This document shows, piece after piece, positions 47,381-60,919 of a stretch of DNA of 64,000 nt. The DNA is taken from contig OY743169.1 of NCBI GenBank assembly GCA_963555705.1, forward strand, positions 43,636,124-43,700,123. Reading direction: 5' to 3'. The notes below the pieces were generated by a model that was not told the origin of the DNA, searched no databases, and was given only the letters and a program-made list of their open reading frames with translations. The stretch's first letter is position 1; each line of letters starts with the position of its first letter. Position numbers and translations under genes: made by a program. Source of the stretch: Ligustrum vulgare (lineage: Eukaryota; Streptophyta; Magnoliopsida; Lamiales; Oleaceae).

Positions 47381-49072
47381 ACGAATTCAGAGATGATAGA
47401 GTTCGTAATTTAAAATTCTTTCTCTTCGACGTGTGCCAGCTCGAAAGAAACCTCAATCTCTGTCGGATCAACGGAAGAGTTTTCAAGATGTTCAAAATAA
47501 AGGGAATCGACTTTATCAAAGTAACTTTATCGAAGGTTTCTTTGTCCAAACTTTTCGTACAAATGAAAGGCAGCCTTTTCAAGAGGTGATTATTCCCGCT
47601 TTCGGTTCGAATGAAACTTTTCGAATTCCTAGAACAAATATGAAGAGAAACTGGAATTCCTTACTGGAAAGAGAGAAATTCCGAGGGAAAGTAAGGAAAC
47701 CAAAAAGAGTGAAATCAATAGATAAGTGCCAACATAGATTGGCAAGACAGAGTTCTTGAGAATATGGCTTCCCCTGTTGCAACATCTTCAAAAAGTAAAG
47801 GGGGGAAAACTTTCTCGCCAAGATCCTTCAATTGTGGATTGATTACATTCAAATTGCCAATAAAATCTCTAAAGATTCTTCTTCTTCAAATACCCTTGCC
47901 CTTTCCCACTGCTAAAAATTTTTGTTTCTTGACAAAATTCCTCAAACTCAAGAAAAGTAAAAAATCTCCAAACTACAAAAAGGCAGTTCAATCTGGCTAT
48001 GGAAAACTTCCATAAAGAAACATCAAATCTTTTCAATACTTTGTTAAGAATGAATTTATTCCAATCTTCGATACGGAAACCCTCTTGGGATTATAAATAT
48101 TCAAATCTTCATGAATGTTTATTTGGTATTATCCCTCCCAGTCTCCAATTTCTTCCCTTCAAAAGCCTCGAGAGTCTCACGAAAAGATCTTACGCAAGAC
48201 CGGATCTGCAGTTATTACTCATACCCCAAATAAACAAAGTCCTCAACATATCGATATATCAAAATTGTCAGTTTGCAAAGTGTTGTCGTTAGAAGATCGG
48301 GATCAATACCCTTGGCTGGAGAAAAAGATGAACCTTTCAAAGGGTGACGATTTCTTTTCTCATTTCAACTACGAGGATTACCAAGATCCTTTGTTTAATG
48401 TTTTCTTCTTTAGACCGGTTAATCATTCTTGGTTTACCCTCTTCCATCAATCATGCCCAAATAGTTTTCCCAAATGGTTTCAAAATTGGAATGATTATTT
48501 TGTGCTTGAAGAGAGTATTTAACCTCAAGGATTCCAACACTTTACGAACGAGGCAAAAACCTTTTTAGGTCCTCAAGAAAAAATGATTGTTAGATCAAAT
48601 TTGCACTCAAGTTTGAAGCCTCATGGATCCTCTGTGAGGACTTTTTTATTGTTCAAAATACTGGTGACTCTCACAGTCCTTAAGAGATTGTTACGAGGGT
48701 CAAAATAAAATGGTGGTCCAAATTTCATGAAACAATGTTGTCCCGAGGTCATTCAATTGATGAGTTCCGCAATAGTATAACCTAGGTCACCCAGAAATCT
48801 CAAAGAAAGTTCAGGATGCCCACCCTAATTTCCTCTCTCCAAAGAATAGTATATTATTAGACGGGCTTGCAAAATCTACAAGGCCTGAAGAAATGTCAAG
48901 TTTAGCAGAAAAAATTGCACCCCTTGCTTAAAGAATGCGCTTCAAAGTCTTCGGTTCAAGAATCATCTGAGCCCAAATGAGAAGCGGACATGATTTCCGT
49001 GGAATAGATTTGGACGAATCTCTTCTTGATGAATTTCATTAGTAAAATGCCTGCAAGAACTAAGTTATCTTG
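47381..49072 (+). repeat. Satellite unit U29 (1,692 bp, core)
   Basis: Lacks the 3-bp insertion while keeping ctacgagg and gtgcttg. Has the caagtttgaagcc marker. ORF-A 47433-47759, ORF-B 47764-48015, ORF-C 47999-48292, ORF-D 48115-48522. Confidence 0.97.
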
Positions 49073-50764
49073 ACGAATTCAGAGATGATAGAGTTCGTAA
49101 TTTAAAATTCTTTCTCTTCGACGTGTGCCAGCTCGAAAGAAACCTCAATCTCTGTCGGATCAACGGAAGAGTTTTCAAGATGTTCAAAATAAAGGGAATC
49201 GACTTTATCAAAGTAACTTTATCGAAGGTTTCTTTGTCCAAACTTTTCGTACAAATGAAAGGCAGCCTTTTCAAGAGGTGATTATTCCCGCTTTCGGTTC
49301 GAATGAAACTTTTCGAATTCCTAGAACAAATATGAAGAGAAACTGGAATTCCTTACTGGAAAGAGAGAAATTCCGAGGGAAAGTAAGGAAACCAAAAAGA
49401 GTGAAATCAATAGATAAGTGCCAACATAGATTGGCAAGACAGAGTTCTTGAGAATATGGCTTCCCCTGTTGCAACATCTTCAAAAAGTAAAGGGGGGAAA
49501 ACTTTCTCGCCAAGATCCTTCAATTGTGGATTGATTACATTCAAATTGCCAATAAAATCTCTAAAGATTCTTCTTCTTCAAATACCCTTGCCCTTTCCCA
49601 CTGCTAAAAATTTTTGTTTCTTGACAAAATTCCTCAAACTCAAGAAAAGTAAAAAATCTCCAAACTACAAAAAGGCAGTTCAATCTGGCTATGGAAAACT
49701 TCCATAAAGAAACATCAAATCTTTTCAATACTTTGTTAAGAATGAATTTATTCCAATCTTCGATACGGAAACCCTCTTGGGATTATAAATATTCAAATCT
49801 TCATGAATGTTTATTTGGTATTATCCCTCCCAGTCTCCTATTTCTTCCTTTCAAAAGCCTCGAGAGTCTCACGAAAAGATCTTACGCAAGACCGGATCTG
49901 CAGTTATTACTCATACCCCAAATGAACAAAGTCCTCAACATATCGATATATCAAAATTGTCAGTTTGCAAAGTGTTGTCGTTAGAAGATCGGGATCAATA
50001 CCCTTGGCTGGAGAAAAAGATGAACCTTTCAAAGGGTGACGATTTCTTTTCTCATTTCAACTACGAGGATTACCAAGATCCTTTGTTTAATGTTTTCTTC
50101 TTTAGACCGGTTAATCATTCTTGGTTTACCCTCTTCCATCAATCATGCCCAAATAGTTTTCCCAAATGGTTTCAAAATTGGAATGATTATTTTGTGCTTG
50201 AAGAGAGTATTTAACCTCAAGGATTCCAACACTTTACGAACGAGGCAAAAACCTTTTTAGGTCCTCAAGAAAAAATGATTGTTAGATCAAATTTGCACTC
50301 AAGTTTGAAGCCTCATGGATCCTCTGTGAGGACTTTTTTATTGTTCAAAATACTGGTGACTCTCACAGTCCTTAAGAGATTGTTACGAGGGTCAAAATAA
50401 AATGGTGGTCCAAATTTCATGAAACAATGTTGTCCCGAGGTCATTCAATTGATGAGTTCCGCAATAGTATAACCTAGGTCACCCAGAAATCTCAAAGAAA
50501 GTTCAGGATGCCCACCCTAATTTCCTCTCTCCAAAGAATAGTATATTATTAGACGGGCTTGCAAAATCTACAAGGCCTGAAGAAATGTCAAGTTTAGCAG
50601 AAAAAATTGCACCCCTTGCTTAAAGAATGCGCTTCAAAGTCTTCGGTTCAAGAATCATCTGAGCCCAAATGAGAAGCGGACATGATTTCCGTGGAATAGA
50701 TTTGGACGAATCTCTTCTTGATGAATTTCATTAGTAAAATGCCTGCAAGAACTAAGTTATCTTG
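49073..50764 (+). repeat. Satellite unit U30 (1,692 bp, core)
   Basis: Lacks the 3-bp insertion and is the last copy with caagtttgaagcc. Private changes: gtctcctatttc, tcctttcaaa and aaatgaacaaag. ORF-A 49125-49451, ORF-B 49456-49707, ORF-C 49691-49984, ORF-D 49807-50214. Confidence 0.97.
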
Positions 50765-52455
50765 ACGAATTCAGAGATGATAGAGTTCGTAATTTAAAAT
50801 TCTTTCTCTTCGACGTGTGCCAGCTCGAAAGAAACCTCAATCTCTGTCGGATCAACGGAAGAGTTTTCAAGATGTTCAAAATAAAGGGAATCGACTTTAT
50901 CAAAGTAACTTTATCGAAGGTTTCTTTGTCCAAACTTTTCGTACAAATGAAAGGCAGCCTTTTCAAGAGGTGATTATTCCCGCTTTCGGTTCGAATGAAA
51001 CTTTTCGAATTCCTAGAACAAATATGAAGAGAAACTGGAATTCCTTACTGGAAAGAGAGAAATTCCGAGGGAAAGTAAGGAAACCAAAAAGAGTGAAATC
51101 AATAGATAAGTGCCAACATAGATTGGCAAGACAGAGTTCTTGAGAATATGGCTTCCCCTGTTGCAACATCTTCAAAAAGTAAAGGGGGGAAAACTTTCTC
51201 GCCAAGATCCTTCAATTGTGGATTGATTACATTCAAATTGCCAATAAAATCTCTAAAGATTCTTCTTCTTCAAATACCCTTGCCCTTTCCCACTGCTAAA
51301 AATTTTTGTTTCTTGACAAAATTCCTCAAACTCAAGAAAGTAAAAAATCTCCAAACTACAATAAGGCAGTTCAATCTGGCTATTGAAAACTTCCATAAAG
51401 AAACATCAAATCTTTTCAATACTTTGTTAAGAATGAATTTATTCCAATCTTCGATAGGAAACCCTCTTGGGATTATAAATATTCAAATCTTCATGAATGT
51501 TTATTTGGTATTATCCCTCCCAGTCTCCAATTTCTTCCCTTCAAAAGCCTCGAGAGTCTCACGAAAAGATCTTACGCAAGACCGGATCTGCAGTTATTAC
51601 TCATACCCCAAATAAACAACATCCTCAACATATCGATATATCAAAATTGTCAGTTTGCAAAGTGTTGTCGTTAGAAGATCGGGATCAATACCCTTGGCTG
51701 GAGAAAAAGATGAACCTTTCAAAGGGTGACGGTTTCTTTTCTCATTTCAACTACAAGGATTACCAAGATCCTTTGTTTAATGTTTTCTTCTTTAGACCGG
51801 TTAATGATTCTTGGTTTACCCTCTTCCATCAATCATGCCCAAATAGTTTTCCCAAATGGTTTCAAAATTGGAATGATTATTTTGTGATTGAAGAGAGTAT
51901 TTAACCTCAAGGATTCCAACACTTTACGAACGAGGCAAAAACCTTTTTAGGTCCTCAAGAAAAAATGATTGTTAGATCAAATTTGCACTCAAGTTTAAAG
52001 CCTCATGGATCCTCTGTGAGGACTTTTTTATTGTTCAAAATACTGGTGACTCTCACAGTCCTTAAGAGATTGTTACGAGGGTCAAAATAAAATGGTGGTC
52101 CAAATTTCATGAAACAATGTTGTCCCAAAGGTCATTTAATTGATGAGTTCCGCAATAGTATAACCTAGGTCACCCAGAAATCTCAAAGAAAGTTCAGGAT
52201 GCCCACCCTAATTTCCTCTCTCCAAAGAATAGTATATTATTAGACGGGCTTGCAAAATCTACAAGGCCTGAAGAAATGTCAAGTTTAGCAGAAAAAATTG
52301 CACCCCTTGCTTAAAGAATGCGCTTCAAAGTCTTCGGTTCAAGAATCATCTGAGCCCAAATGAGAAGCGGACATGATTTCCGTGGAATAGATTTGGACGA
52401 ATATCTTCTTGATGAATTTCATTAGTAAAATGCCTGCAAGAACTAAGTTATCTTG
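50765..52455 (+). repeat. Satellite unit U31 (1,691 bp, diverged relative of U10/U20)
   Basis: Has the two -1 deletions and a 155-codon fused frame (51148-51615), but with its own changes: acaataagg, ctattgaaaac, aacaacatcc, taatgattc and gaatatcttc. It lacks ggcatcccc and gatgatttcc. ORF-A 50817-51143, ORF-D 51497-51904. Confidence 0.97.
51148..51615 (+). other. 155-codon fused frame in U31
   Basis: Same architecture as in U10 and U20 but with several substitutions (including the internal ATG changed to ATT near 51383), showing an older split from the U10/U20 pair. Confidence 0.2.
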
Positions 52456-54147
52456 ACGAATTCAGAGATGATAGAGTTCGTAATTTAAAATTCTTTCTCT
52501 TCGACGTGTGCCAGCTCGAAAGAAACCTCAATCTCTGTCGGATCAACGGAAGAGTTTTCAAGATGTTCAAAATAAAGGGAATCGACTTTATCAAAGTAAC
52601 TTTATCGAAGGTTTCTTTGTCCAAACTTTTCGTACAAATGAAAGGCAGCCTTTTCAAGAGGTGATTATTCCCGCTTTCGGTTCGAATGAAACTTTTCGAA
52701 TTCCTAGAACAAATATGAAGAGAAACTGGAATTCCTTACTGGAAAGAGAGAAATTCCGAGGGAAAGTAAGGAAACCAAAAAGAGTAAAATCAATAGATAA
52801 GTGCCAACATAGATTGGCAAAACAGAGTTCTTGAGAATATGGCTTCCCCTGTTGCAACATCTTCAAAAAGTAAAGGGGGGAAAACTTTCTCGCCAAGATC
52901 CTTCAATTGTGGATTGATTACATTCAAATCGCCAATAAAATCTCTAAAGATTCTTCTTCTTCAAATACCCTTGCCCTTTCCCACTGCTAAAATTTTTTGT
53001 TTCTTGACAAAATTCCTCAAACTCAAGAAAAGTAAAAAATCTCCAAACTACAAAAAGGCAGTTCAATCTGGCTATGGAAAACTTCCATAAAGAAACATCA
53101 AATCTTTTCAATACTTTGTTAAGAATGAATTTATTCCAATCTTCGATACGGAAACCCTCTTGGGATTATAAATATTCATATCTTCATGAATGTTTATTTG
53201 GTATTATCCCTCCCAGTCTCCAATTTCTTCCCTTCAAAAGCCTCGAGAGTCTCACGAAAAGATCTTACGCAAGACCGGATCTGCAGTTATTACTCATACC
53301 CCAAATAAACAAAGTCCTCAACATATCGATATATCAAAATTGTCAGTTTGCAAAGTGTTGTCGTTAGAAGATCGGGATCAATACCCTTGGCTGGAGAAAA
53401 AGATGAACCTTTCAAAGGGTGACGATTTCTTTTCTCATTTCAACTACGAGGATTACCAAGATCCTTTGTTTAATGTTTTCTTCTTTAGACCGGTTAATCA
53501 TTCTTGGTTTACCCTCTTCCATCAATCATGCCCAAATAGTTTTCCCAAATGGTTTCAAAATTGGAATGATTATTTTGTGCTTGAAGAGAGTATTTAACCT
53601 CAAGGATTCCAACACTTTACGAACGAGGCAAAAACCTTTTTAGGTCCTCAAGAAAAAATGATTGTTAGATCAAATTTGCACTCAAGTTTAAAGCCTCATG
53701 GATCCTCTGTGAGGACTTTTTTATTGTTCAAAATACTGGTGACTCTCACAGTCCTTAAGAGATTGTTACGAGGGTCAAAATAAAATGGTGGTCCAAATTT
53801 CATGAAACAATGTTGTCCCGAGGTCATTCAATTGATGAGTTCCGCAATAGAATAACCTAGGTCACCCAGAAATCTCAAAGAAAGTTCAGGATGCCCACCC
53901 TAATTTCCTCTCTCCAAAGAATAGTATATTATTAGACGGGCTTGCAAAATCTACAAGGCCTGAAGAAATGTCAAGTTTAGCAGAAAAAATTGCACCCCTT
54001 GCATAAAGAATGCGCTTCAAAGTCTTCGGTTCAAGAATCATCTGAGCCCAAATGAGAAGCGGACATGATTTCCGTGGAATAGATTTGGACGAATCTCTTC
54101 TTGATGAATTTCATTAGTAAAATGCCTGCAAGAACTAAGTTATCTTG
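52456..54147 (+). repeat. Satellite unit U32 (1,692 bp)
   Basis: Returns to ggcaaaac and aaatcgcc, with private gagtaaaatc, aaaattttttg and ttcatatcttc. Its 3' end has gcataaagaatg (near 54001), shared only with U35. ORF-A 52508-52834, ORF-B 52839-53090, ORF-C 53074-53367, ORF-D 53190-53597. Confidence 0.97.
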
Positions 54148-55839
54148 ACGAATTCAGAGATGATGGAGTTCATAATTTAAAATTCTTTCTCTTCGACGTG
54201 TGCCAGCTCGAAAGAAACCTCAATCTCTGTCGGATCAACGGAAGAGTTTTCAAGATGTTCAAAATAAAGGGAATCGACTTTATCAAAGTAACTTTATCGA
54301 AGGTTTCTTTGTCCAAACTTTTCGTACAAATGAAAGGCAGCCTTTTCAAGAGGTGATTATTCCCGCTTTCGGTTCGAATGAAACTTTTCGAATTCCTAGA
54401 ACAAATATGAAGAGAAACTGGAATTCCTTACTGGAAAGAGAGAAAATCCGAGGGAAAGTAAGGAAACCAAAAAGAGTGAAATCAATAGACAAGTGCCAAC
54501 ATAGATTGGCAACACAGAGTTCTTGAAAATATGGTTTCCCCTGTTGCGACATCTTAAAAAAGTAAAGGGGGGAAAACTTTCTCGCCAAGATCCTTCAATT
54601 GTGGATTGATTACATTCAAATTGCCAATAAAATCTCTAAAGATTCTTCTTCTTCAAATACCCTTGCCCTTTCCCACTGCTAATAATTTTTGTTTCTTGAC
54701 AAAATTCCTCAAACTCAAGAAAAGTAAAAAATCTCCAAACTACAAAAAGGCAGTTCAATCTGGCTATGGAAAACTTCCATAAAGAAACATCAAATCTTTT
54801 CAATACTTTGTTAAGAATGAATTTATTCCAATCTTCGATACGGAAACCCTCTTGGGATTATAAATATTCAAATCTTCATGAATGTTTATTTGGTATTATC
54901 CCTCCCAGTCTCCAATTTCTTCCCTTCAAAAGCCTCGAGAGTCTCACGAAAAGATCTTACGCAAGACCGGATCTGCAGTTATTACTCATACCCCAAATAA
55001 ACAAAGTCCTCAACATATCGATATATCAAAATTGTCAGTTTGCAAAGTGTTGTCGTTAGAAGATCGGGATCAATACCCTTGGCTGGAGAAAAAGATGAAC
55101 CTTTCAAAGGGTGACGATTTCTTTTCTCATTTCAACTACAAGGATTACCAAGATCCTTTGTTTAATGTTTTCTTCTTTAGACCGGTTAATCATTCTTGGT
55201 TTACCCTCTTCCATCAATCATGCCCAAATAGTTTTCCCAAATGGTTTCAAAATTGGAATGATTATTTTGTGATTGAAGAGAGTATTTAACCTCAAGGATT
55301 CCAACACTTTACGAACGAGGCAAAAACCTTTTTAGGTCCTCAAGAAAAAATGATTGTTAGATCAAATTTGCACTCAAGTTTAAAGCCTCATGGATCCTCT
55401 GTGAGGACTTTTTTATTGTTCAAAATACTGGTGACTCTCACAGTCCTTAAGAGATTGTTACGAGGGTCAAAATAAAATGGTGGTCCAAATTTCATGAAAC
55501 AATGTTGTCCCAAGGTCTTTCAATTGATGACTTCCGCAATAGTATAACCTAGGTCACCCAGAAATCTCAAAGAAATTTCAGAATGCCCACCCTAATTTCC
55601 TATCTCCAAAGAATAGTATATTATTAGACGGGCTTGCAAAATCTACAAGGCCTGAAGAAATGTCAATTTTTGCACAAAAAATTGCACCTCTTGCTTAAAG
55701 AATGCGCTTCAAAGTCTTCGGTTCAAGAATCATCTGAGCCCAAATGAGAAGCGGACGTGATTTCCGTGGAATAGATTTGGACGAATCTCTTCTTGATGAA
55801 TTTCATTAGTAAAATGCCTGCAAGAACTAAGTTATCTTA
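54148..55839 (+). repeat. Satellite unit U33 (1,692 bp, position 1 of the trimer)
   Basis: Starts with gatggagttcata and ends with a distinctive set (gatgacttcc, gaaatttcag, cctatctcc, caatttttgc, gcggacgtg), all shared with U36. ORF-A (54200-54526) carries the U1-like gagaaaatccg and a threonine at residue 105. ORF-B is lost to a TAA near 54555. ORF-C 54766-55059, ORF-D 54882-55289. Confidence 0.97.
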
Positions 55840-57532
55840 ACGAATTCAGAGATGATAGAGTTCATAATTTAAAATTCTTTCTCTTCGACGTGTGCCAGCT
55901 CGAAAGAAACCTCAATCTCTGTCGGATCAACGGAAGAGTTTTCAAGATGTTCAAAATAAAGGGAATCGACTTTATCAAAGTAATTTTATCGAAGGTTTCT
56001 TTGTCCAAACTTTCATACAAATGAAAGGCAGCCTTTTCAAGAGGTGATTATTCCCGCTTTCGGTTCGAATGAAACTTTTCGAATTCCTAGAACAAATATG
56101 AAGAGAAACTGGAATTCCTTACTGGAAAGAGAGAAATTCCGAGGGAAAGTAAGGAAACCAAAAAGAGTGAAATCAATAGATAAGTGCCAACATAGATTGG
56201 CAAGACAGAGTTCTTGAGAATATGGCTTCCCCTGTTGCAACATCTTCAAAAAGTAAAGGGGGGAAAACTTTCTCGCCAAGATCCTTCAATTGTGGATTGA
56301 TTACATTCAAATTGCCAATAAAATCTCTAAAGATTCTTCTTCTTCAAATACCCTTGCCCTTTCCCACTGCTAATAATTTTTGTTTCTTGACAAAATTCCT
56401 CAAACTCAAGAAAAGTAAAAAATCTCCAAACTACAAAAAGGCAGTTCAATCTGGCTATGGAAAACTTCCATAAAGAAACATCAAATCTTTTCAATACTTT
56501 GTTAAGAATGAATTTATTCCAATCTTCGATACGGAAACCCTCTTGGGATTATAAATATTCAAATCTTCATGAATGTTTATTTGGTATTATCCCTCCCAGT
56601 CTCCAATTTCTTCCCTTCAAAAGCCTCGAGAGTCTCACGAAAAGATCTTACGCAAGACCGGATCTGCAGTTATTACTCATACCCCAAATAAACAAATCCT
56701 CAACATATCGATATATCAAAATTGTCAGTTTGCAAAGTGTTGTCGTTAGAAGATCGGGATCAATACCCTTGGCTGGAGAAAAAGATGAACCTTTCAAAGG
56801 GTGACGATTTCTTTTCTCATTTCAACTACGAGGATTATTACCAAGATCCTTTGTTTAATGTTTTCTTCTTTAGACCGGTTAATCATTCTTGGTTTACCCT
56901 CTTCCATCAATCATGCCCAAATAGTTTTCCCAAATGGTTTCAAAATTGGAATGATTATTTTGTGCTTGAAGAGAGTATTTAACCTCAAGGATTCCAACAC
57001 TTTACGAACGAGGCAAAAACCTTTTTAGGTCCTCAAGAAAAAATGATTGTTAGATCAAATTTGCACTCAAGTTTAAAGCCTCATGGATCCTCTGTGAGGA
57101 CTTTTTTATTGTTCAAAATACTGGTGACTCTCACAGTCCTTAAGAGATTGTTACGAGGGTCAAAATAAAATGGTGGTCCAAATTTCATGAAACAATGTTG
57201 TCCCGAGGTCATTCAATTGATGAGTTCCGCAATAGTATAACCTAGGTCACCCAGAAATCTCAAAGAAAGTTCAGGATGCCCACCCTAATTTCCTCTCTCC
57301 AAAGAATAGTATATTATTAGACGGGCTTGCAAAATCTACAAGGCCTGAAGAAATGTCAAGTTTAGCAGAAAAAATTGCACCCCTTGCTTAAAGAATGCGC
57401 TTCAAAGTCTTCGGTTCAAGAATCATCTGAGCCCAAATGAGAAGCGGACATGATTTCCGTGGAATAGATTTGGACGAATCTCTTCTTGATGAATTTCATT
57501 AGTAAAATGCCTGCAAGAACTAAGTTATCTTG
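55840..57532 (+). repeat. Satellite unit U34 (1,693 bp, position 2 of the trimer)
   Basis: Two 1-bp losses shared only with U37. One, at aaactttcatac near 56010, breaks ORF-A. The other, at aaacaaatcc near 56695, breaks the front of frame D and extends frame C to 115 codons (56457-56804). ORF-B 56222-56473; the remaining D frame is 56722-56982. Confidence 0.97.
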
Positions 57533-59227
57533 ACGAATTCAGAGATGATAGAGTTCGTAATTTAAAATTCTTTCTCTTCGACGTGTGCCAGCTCGAAAGA
57601 AACCTCAATCTCTGTCGGATCAACGGAAGAGTTTTCAAGATGTTCAAAATAAAGGGAATCGACTTTATCAAAGTAACTTTATCGAAGGTTTCTTTGTCCA
57701 AACTTTTCGTACAAATGAAAGGCAGCCTTTTCAAGAGGTGATTATTCCCGCTTTCGGTTCGAATGAAACTTTTCGAATTCCTAGAACAAATATGAAGAGA
57801 AACTGGAATTCCTTACTGGAAAGAGAGAAATTCCGAGGGAAAGTAAGGAAACCAAAAAGAGTGAAATCAATAGATAAGTGCCAACATAGATTGGCAAAAC
57901 AGAGTTCTTGAGAATATGGCTTCCCCTGTTGCAACATCTTCAAAAAGTAAAGGGGGGAAAACTTTCTCGCCAAGATCCTTCAATTGTGGATTGATTACAT
58001 TCAAATCGCCAATAAAATCTCTAAAGATTCTTCTTCTTCAAATACCCTTGCCCTTTCCCACTGCTAAAAATTTTTGTTTCTTGACAAAATTCCTCAAACT
58101 CAAGAAAAGTAAAAAATCTCCAAACTACAAAAAGGCAGTTCAATCTGGCTATGGAAAACTTCCATAAAGAAACATCAAATCTTTTCAATACTTTGTTAAG
58201 AATGAATTTATTCCAATCTTCGATACGGAAACCCTCTTGGGATTATAAATATTCAAATCTTCATGAATGTTTATTTGGTATTATCCCTCCCAGTCTCCAA
58301 TTTCTTCCCTTCAAAAGCCTCGAGAGTCTCACGAAAAGATCTTACGCAAGACCGGATCTGCAGTTATTACTCATACCCCAAATAAACAAAGTCCTCAACA
58401 TATCGATATATCAAAATTGTCAGTTTGCAAAGTGTTGTCGTTAGAAGATCGGGATCAATACCCTTGGCTGGAGAAAAAGATGAACCTTTCAAAGGGTGAC
58501 GATTTCTTTTCTCATTTCAACTACGAGGATTATTACCAAGATCCTTTGTTTAATGTTTTCTTCTTTAGACCGGTTAATCATTCTTGGTTTACCCTCTTCC
58601 ATCAATCATGCCCAAATAGTTTTCCCAAATGGTTTCAAAATTGGAATGATTATTTTGTGCTTGAAGAGAGTATTTAACCTCAAGGATTCCAACACTTTAC
58701 GAACGAGGCAAAAACCTTTTTAGGTCCTCAAGAAAAAATGATTGTTAGATCAAATTTGCACTCAAGTTTAAAGCCTCATGGATCCTCTGTGAGGACTTTT
58801 TTATTGTTCAAAATACTGGTGACTCTCACAGTCCTTAAGAGATTGTTACGAGGGTCAAAATAAAATGGTGGTCCAAATTTCATGAAACAATGTTGTCCCG
58901 AGGTCATTCAATTGATGAGTTCCGCAATAGTATAACCTAGGTCACCCAGAAATCTCAAAGAAAGTTCAGGATGCCCACCCTAATTTCCTCTCTCCAAAGA
59001 ATAGTATATTATTAGACGGGCTTGCAAAATCTACAAGGCCTGAAGAAATGTCAAGTTTAGCAGAAAAAATTGCACCCCTTGCATAAAGAATGCGCTTCAA
59101 AGTCTTCGGTTCAAGAATCATCTGAGCCCAAATGAGAAGCGGACATGATTTCCGTGGAATAGATTTGGACGAATCTCTTCTTGATGAATTTCATTAGTAA
59201 AATGCCTGCAAGAACTAAGTTATCTTG
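57533..59227 (+). repeat. Satellite unit U35 (1,695 bp, position 3 of the trimer)
   Basis: Core-like with the 3-bp insertion but ggcaaaac and aaatcgcc. The 3' end has gcataaagaatg, as in U32. ORF-A 57585-57911, ORF-B 57916-58167, ORF-C 58151-58444, ORF-D 58267-58677. Confidence 0.97.
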
Positions 59228-60919
59228 ACGAATTCAGAGATGATGGAGTTCATAATTTAAAATTCTTTCTCTTCGACGTGTGCCAGCTCGAAAGAAACCT
59301 CAATCTCTGTCGGATCAACGGAAGAGTTTTCAAGATGTTCAAAATAAAGGGAATCGACTTTATCAAAGTAACTTTATCGAAGGTTTCTTTGTCCAAACTT
59401 TTCGTACAAATGAAAGGCAGCCTTTTCAAGAGGTGATTATTCCCGCTTTCGGTTCGAATGAAACTTTTCGAATTCCTAGAACAAATATGAAGAGAAACTG
59501 GAATTCCTTACTGGAAAGAGAGAAATTCCGAGGGAAAGTAAGGAAACCAAAAAGAGTGAAATCAATAGATAAGTGCCAACATAGATTGGCAAAACAGAGT
59601 TCTTGAGAATATGGCTTCCCCTGTTGCCACATCTTCAAAAAGTAAAGGGGGGAAAACTTTCTCGCCAAGATCCTTCAATTGTGGATTGATTACATTCAAA
59701 TCGCCAATAAAATCTCTAAAGATTCTTCTTCTTCAAATACCCTTGCCCTTTCCCACTGCTAAAAATTTTTGTTTCTTGACAAAATTCCTCAAACTCAAGA
59801 AAAGTAAAAAATCTCCAAACTACAAAAAGGCAGTTCAATCTGGCTATGGAAAACTTCCATAAAGAAACATCAAATCTTTTCAATACTTTGTTAAGAATGA
59901 ATTTATTCCAATCTTCGATACGGAAACCCTCTTGGGATTATAAATATTCAAATCTTCATGAATGTTTATTTGGTATTATCCCTCCCAGTCTCCAATTTCT
60001 TCCCTTCAAAAGCCTCGAGAGTCTCACGAAAAGATCTTACGCAAGACCGGATCTGCAGTTATTACTCATACCCCAAATAAACAAAGTCCTCAACATATCG
60101 ATATATCAAAATTGTCAGTTTGCAAAGTGTTGTCGTTAGAAGATCGGGATCAATACCCTTGGCTGGAGAAAAAGATGAACCTTTCAAAGGGTGACGATTT
60201 CTTTTCTCATTTCAACTACAAGGATTACCAAGATCCTTTGTTTAATGTTTTCTTCTTTAGACCGGTTAATCATTCTTGGTTTACCCTCTTCCATCAATCA
60301 TGCCCAAATAGTTTTCCCAAATGGTTTCAAAATTGGAATGATTATTTTGTGATTGAAGAGAGTATTTAACCTCAAGGATTCCAACACTTTACGAACGAGG
60401 CAAAAACCTTTTTAGGTCCTCAAGAAAAAATGATTGTTAGATCAAATTTGCACTCAAGTTTAAAGCCTCATGGATCCTCTGTGAGGACTTTTTTATTGTT
60501 CAAAATACTGGTGACTCTCACAGTCCTTAAGAGATTGTTACGAGGGTCAAAATAAAATGGTGGTCCAAATTTCATGAAACAATGTTGTCCCAAGGTCTTT
60601 CAATTGATGACTTCCGCAATAGTATAACCTAGGTCACCCAGAAATCTCAAAGAAATTTCAGGATGCCCACCCTAATTTCCTATCTCCAAAGAATAGTATA
60701 TTATTAGACGGGCTTGCAAAATCTACAAGGCCTGAAGAAATGTCAATTTTTGCACAAAAAATTGCACCTCTTGCTTAAAGAATGCGCTTCAAAGTCTTCG
60801 GTTCAAGAATCATCTGAGCCCAAATGAGAAGCGGACGTGATTTCCGTGGAATAGATTTGGACGAATCTCTTCTTGATGAATTTCATTAGTAAAATGCCTG
60901 CAAGAACTAAGTTATCTTG
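59228..60919 (+). repeat. Satellite unit U36 (1,692 bp, position 1 of the second trimer)
   Basis: Matches U33 at its start and along its 3' part but differs in ORF-A/ORF-B (gagaaattccg, ggcaaaac, aaatcgcc, gctaaaaat), where it looks like U35. ORF-A 59280-59606, ORF-B 59611-59862, ORF-C 59846-60139, ORF-D 59962-60369. Confidence 0.97.
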
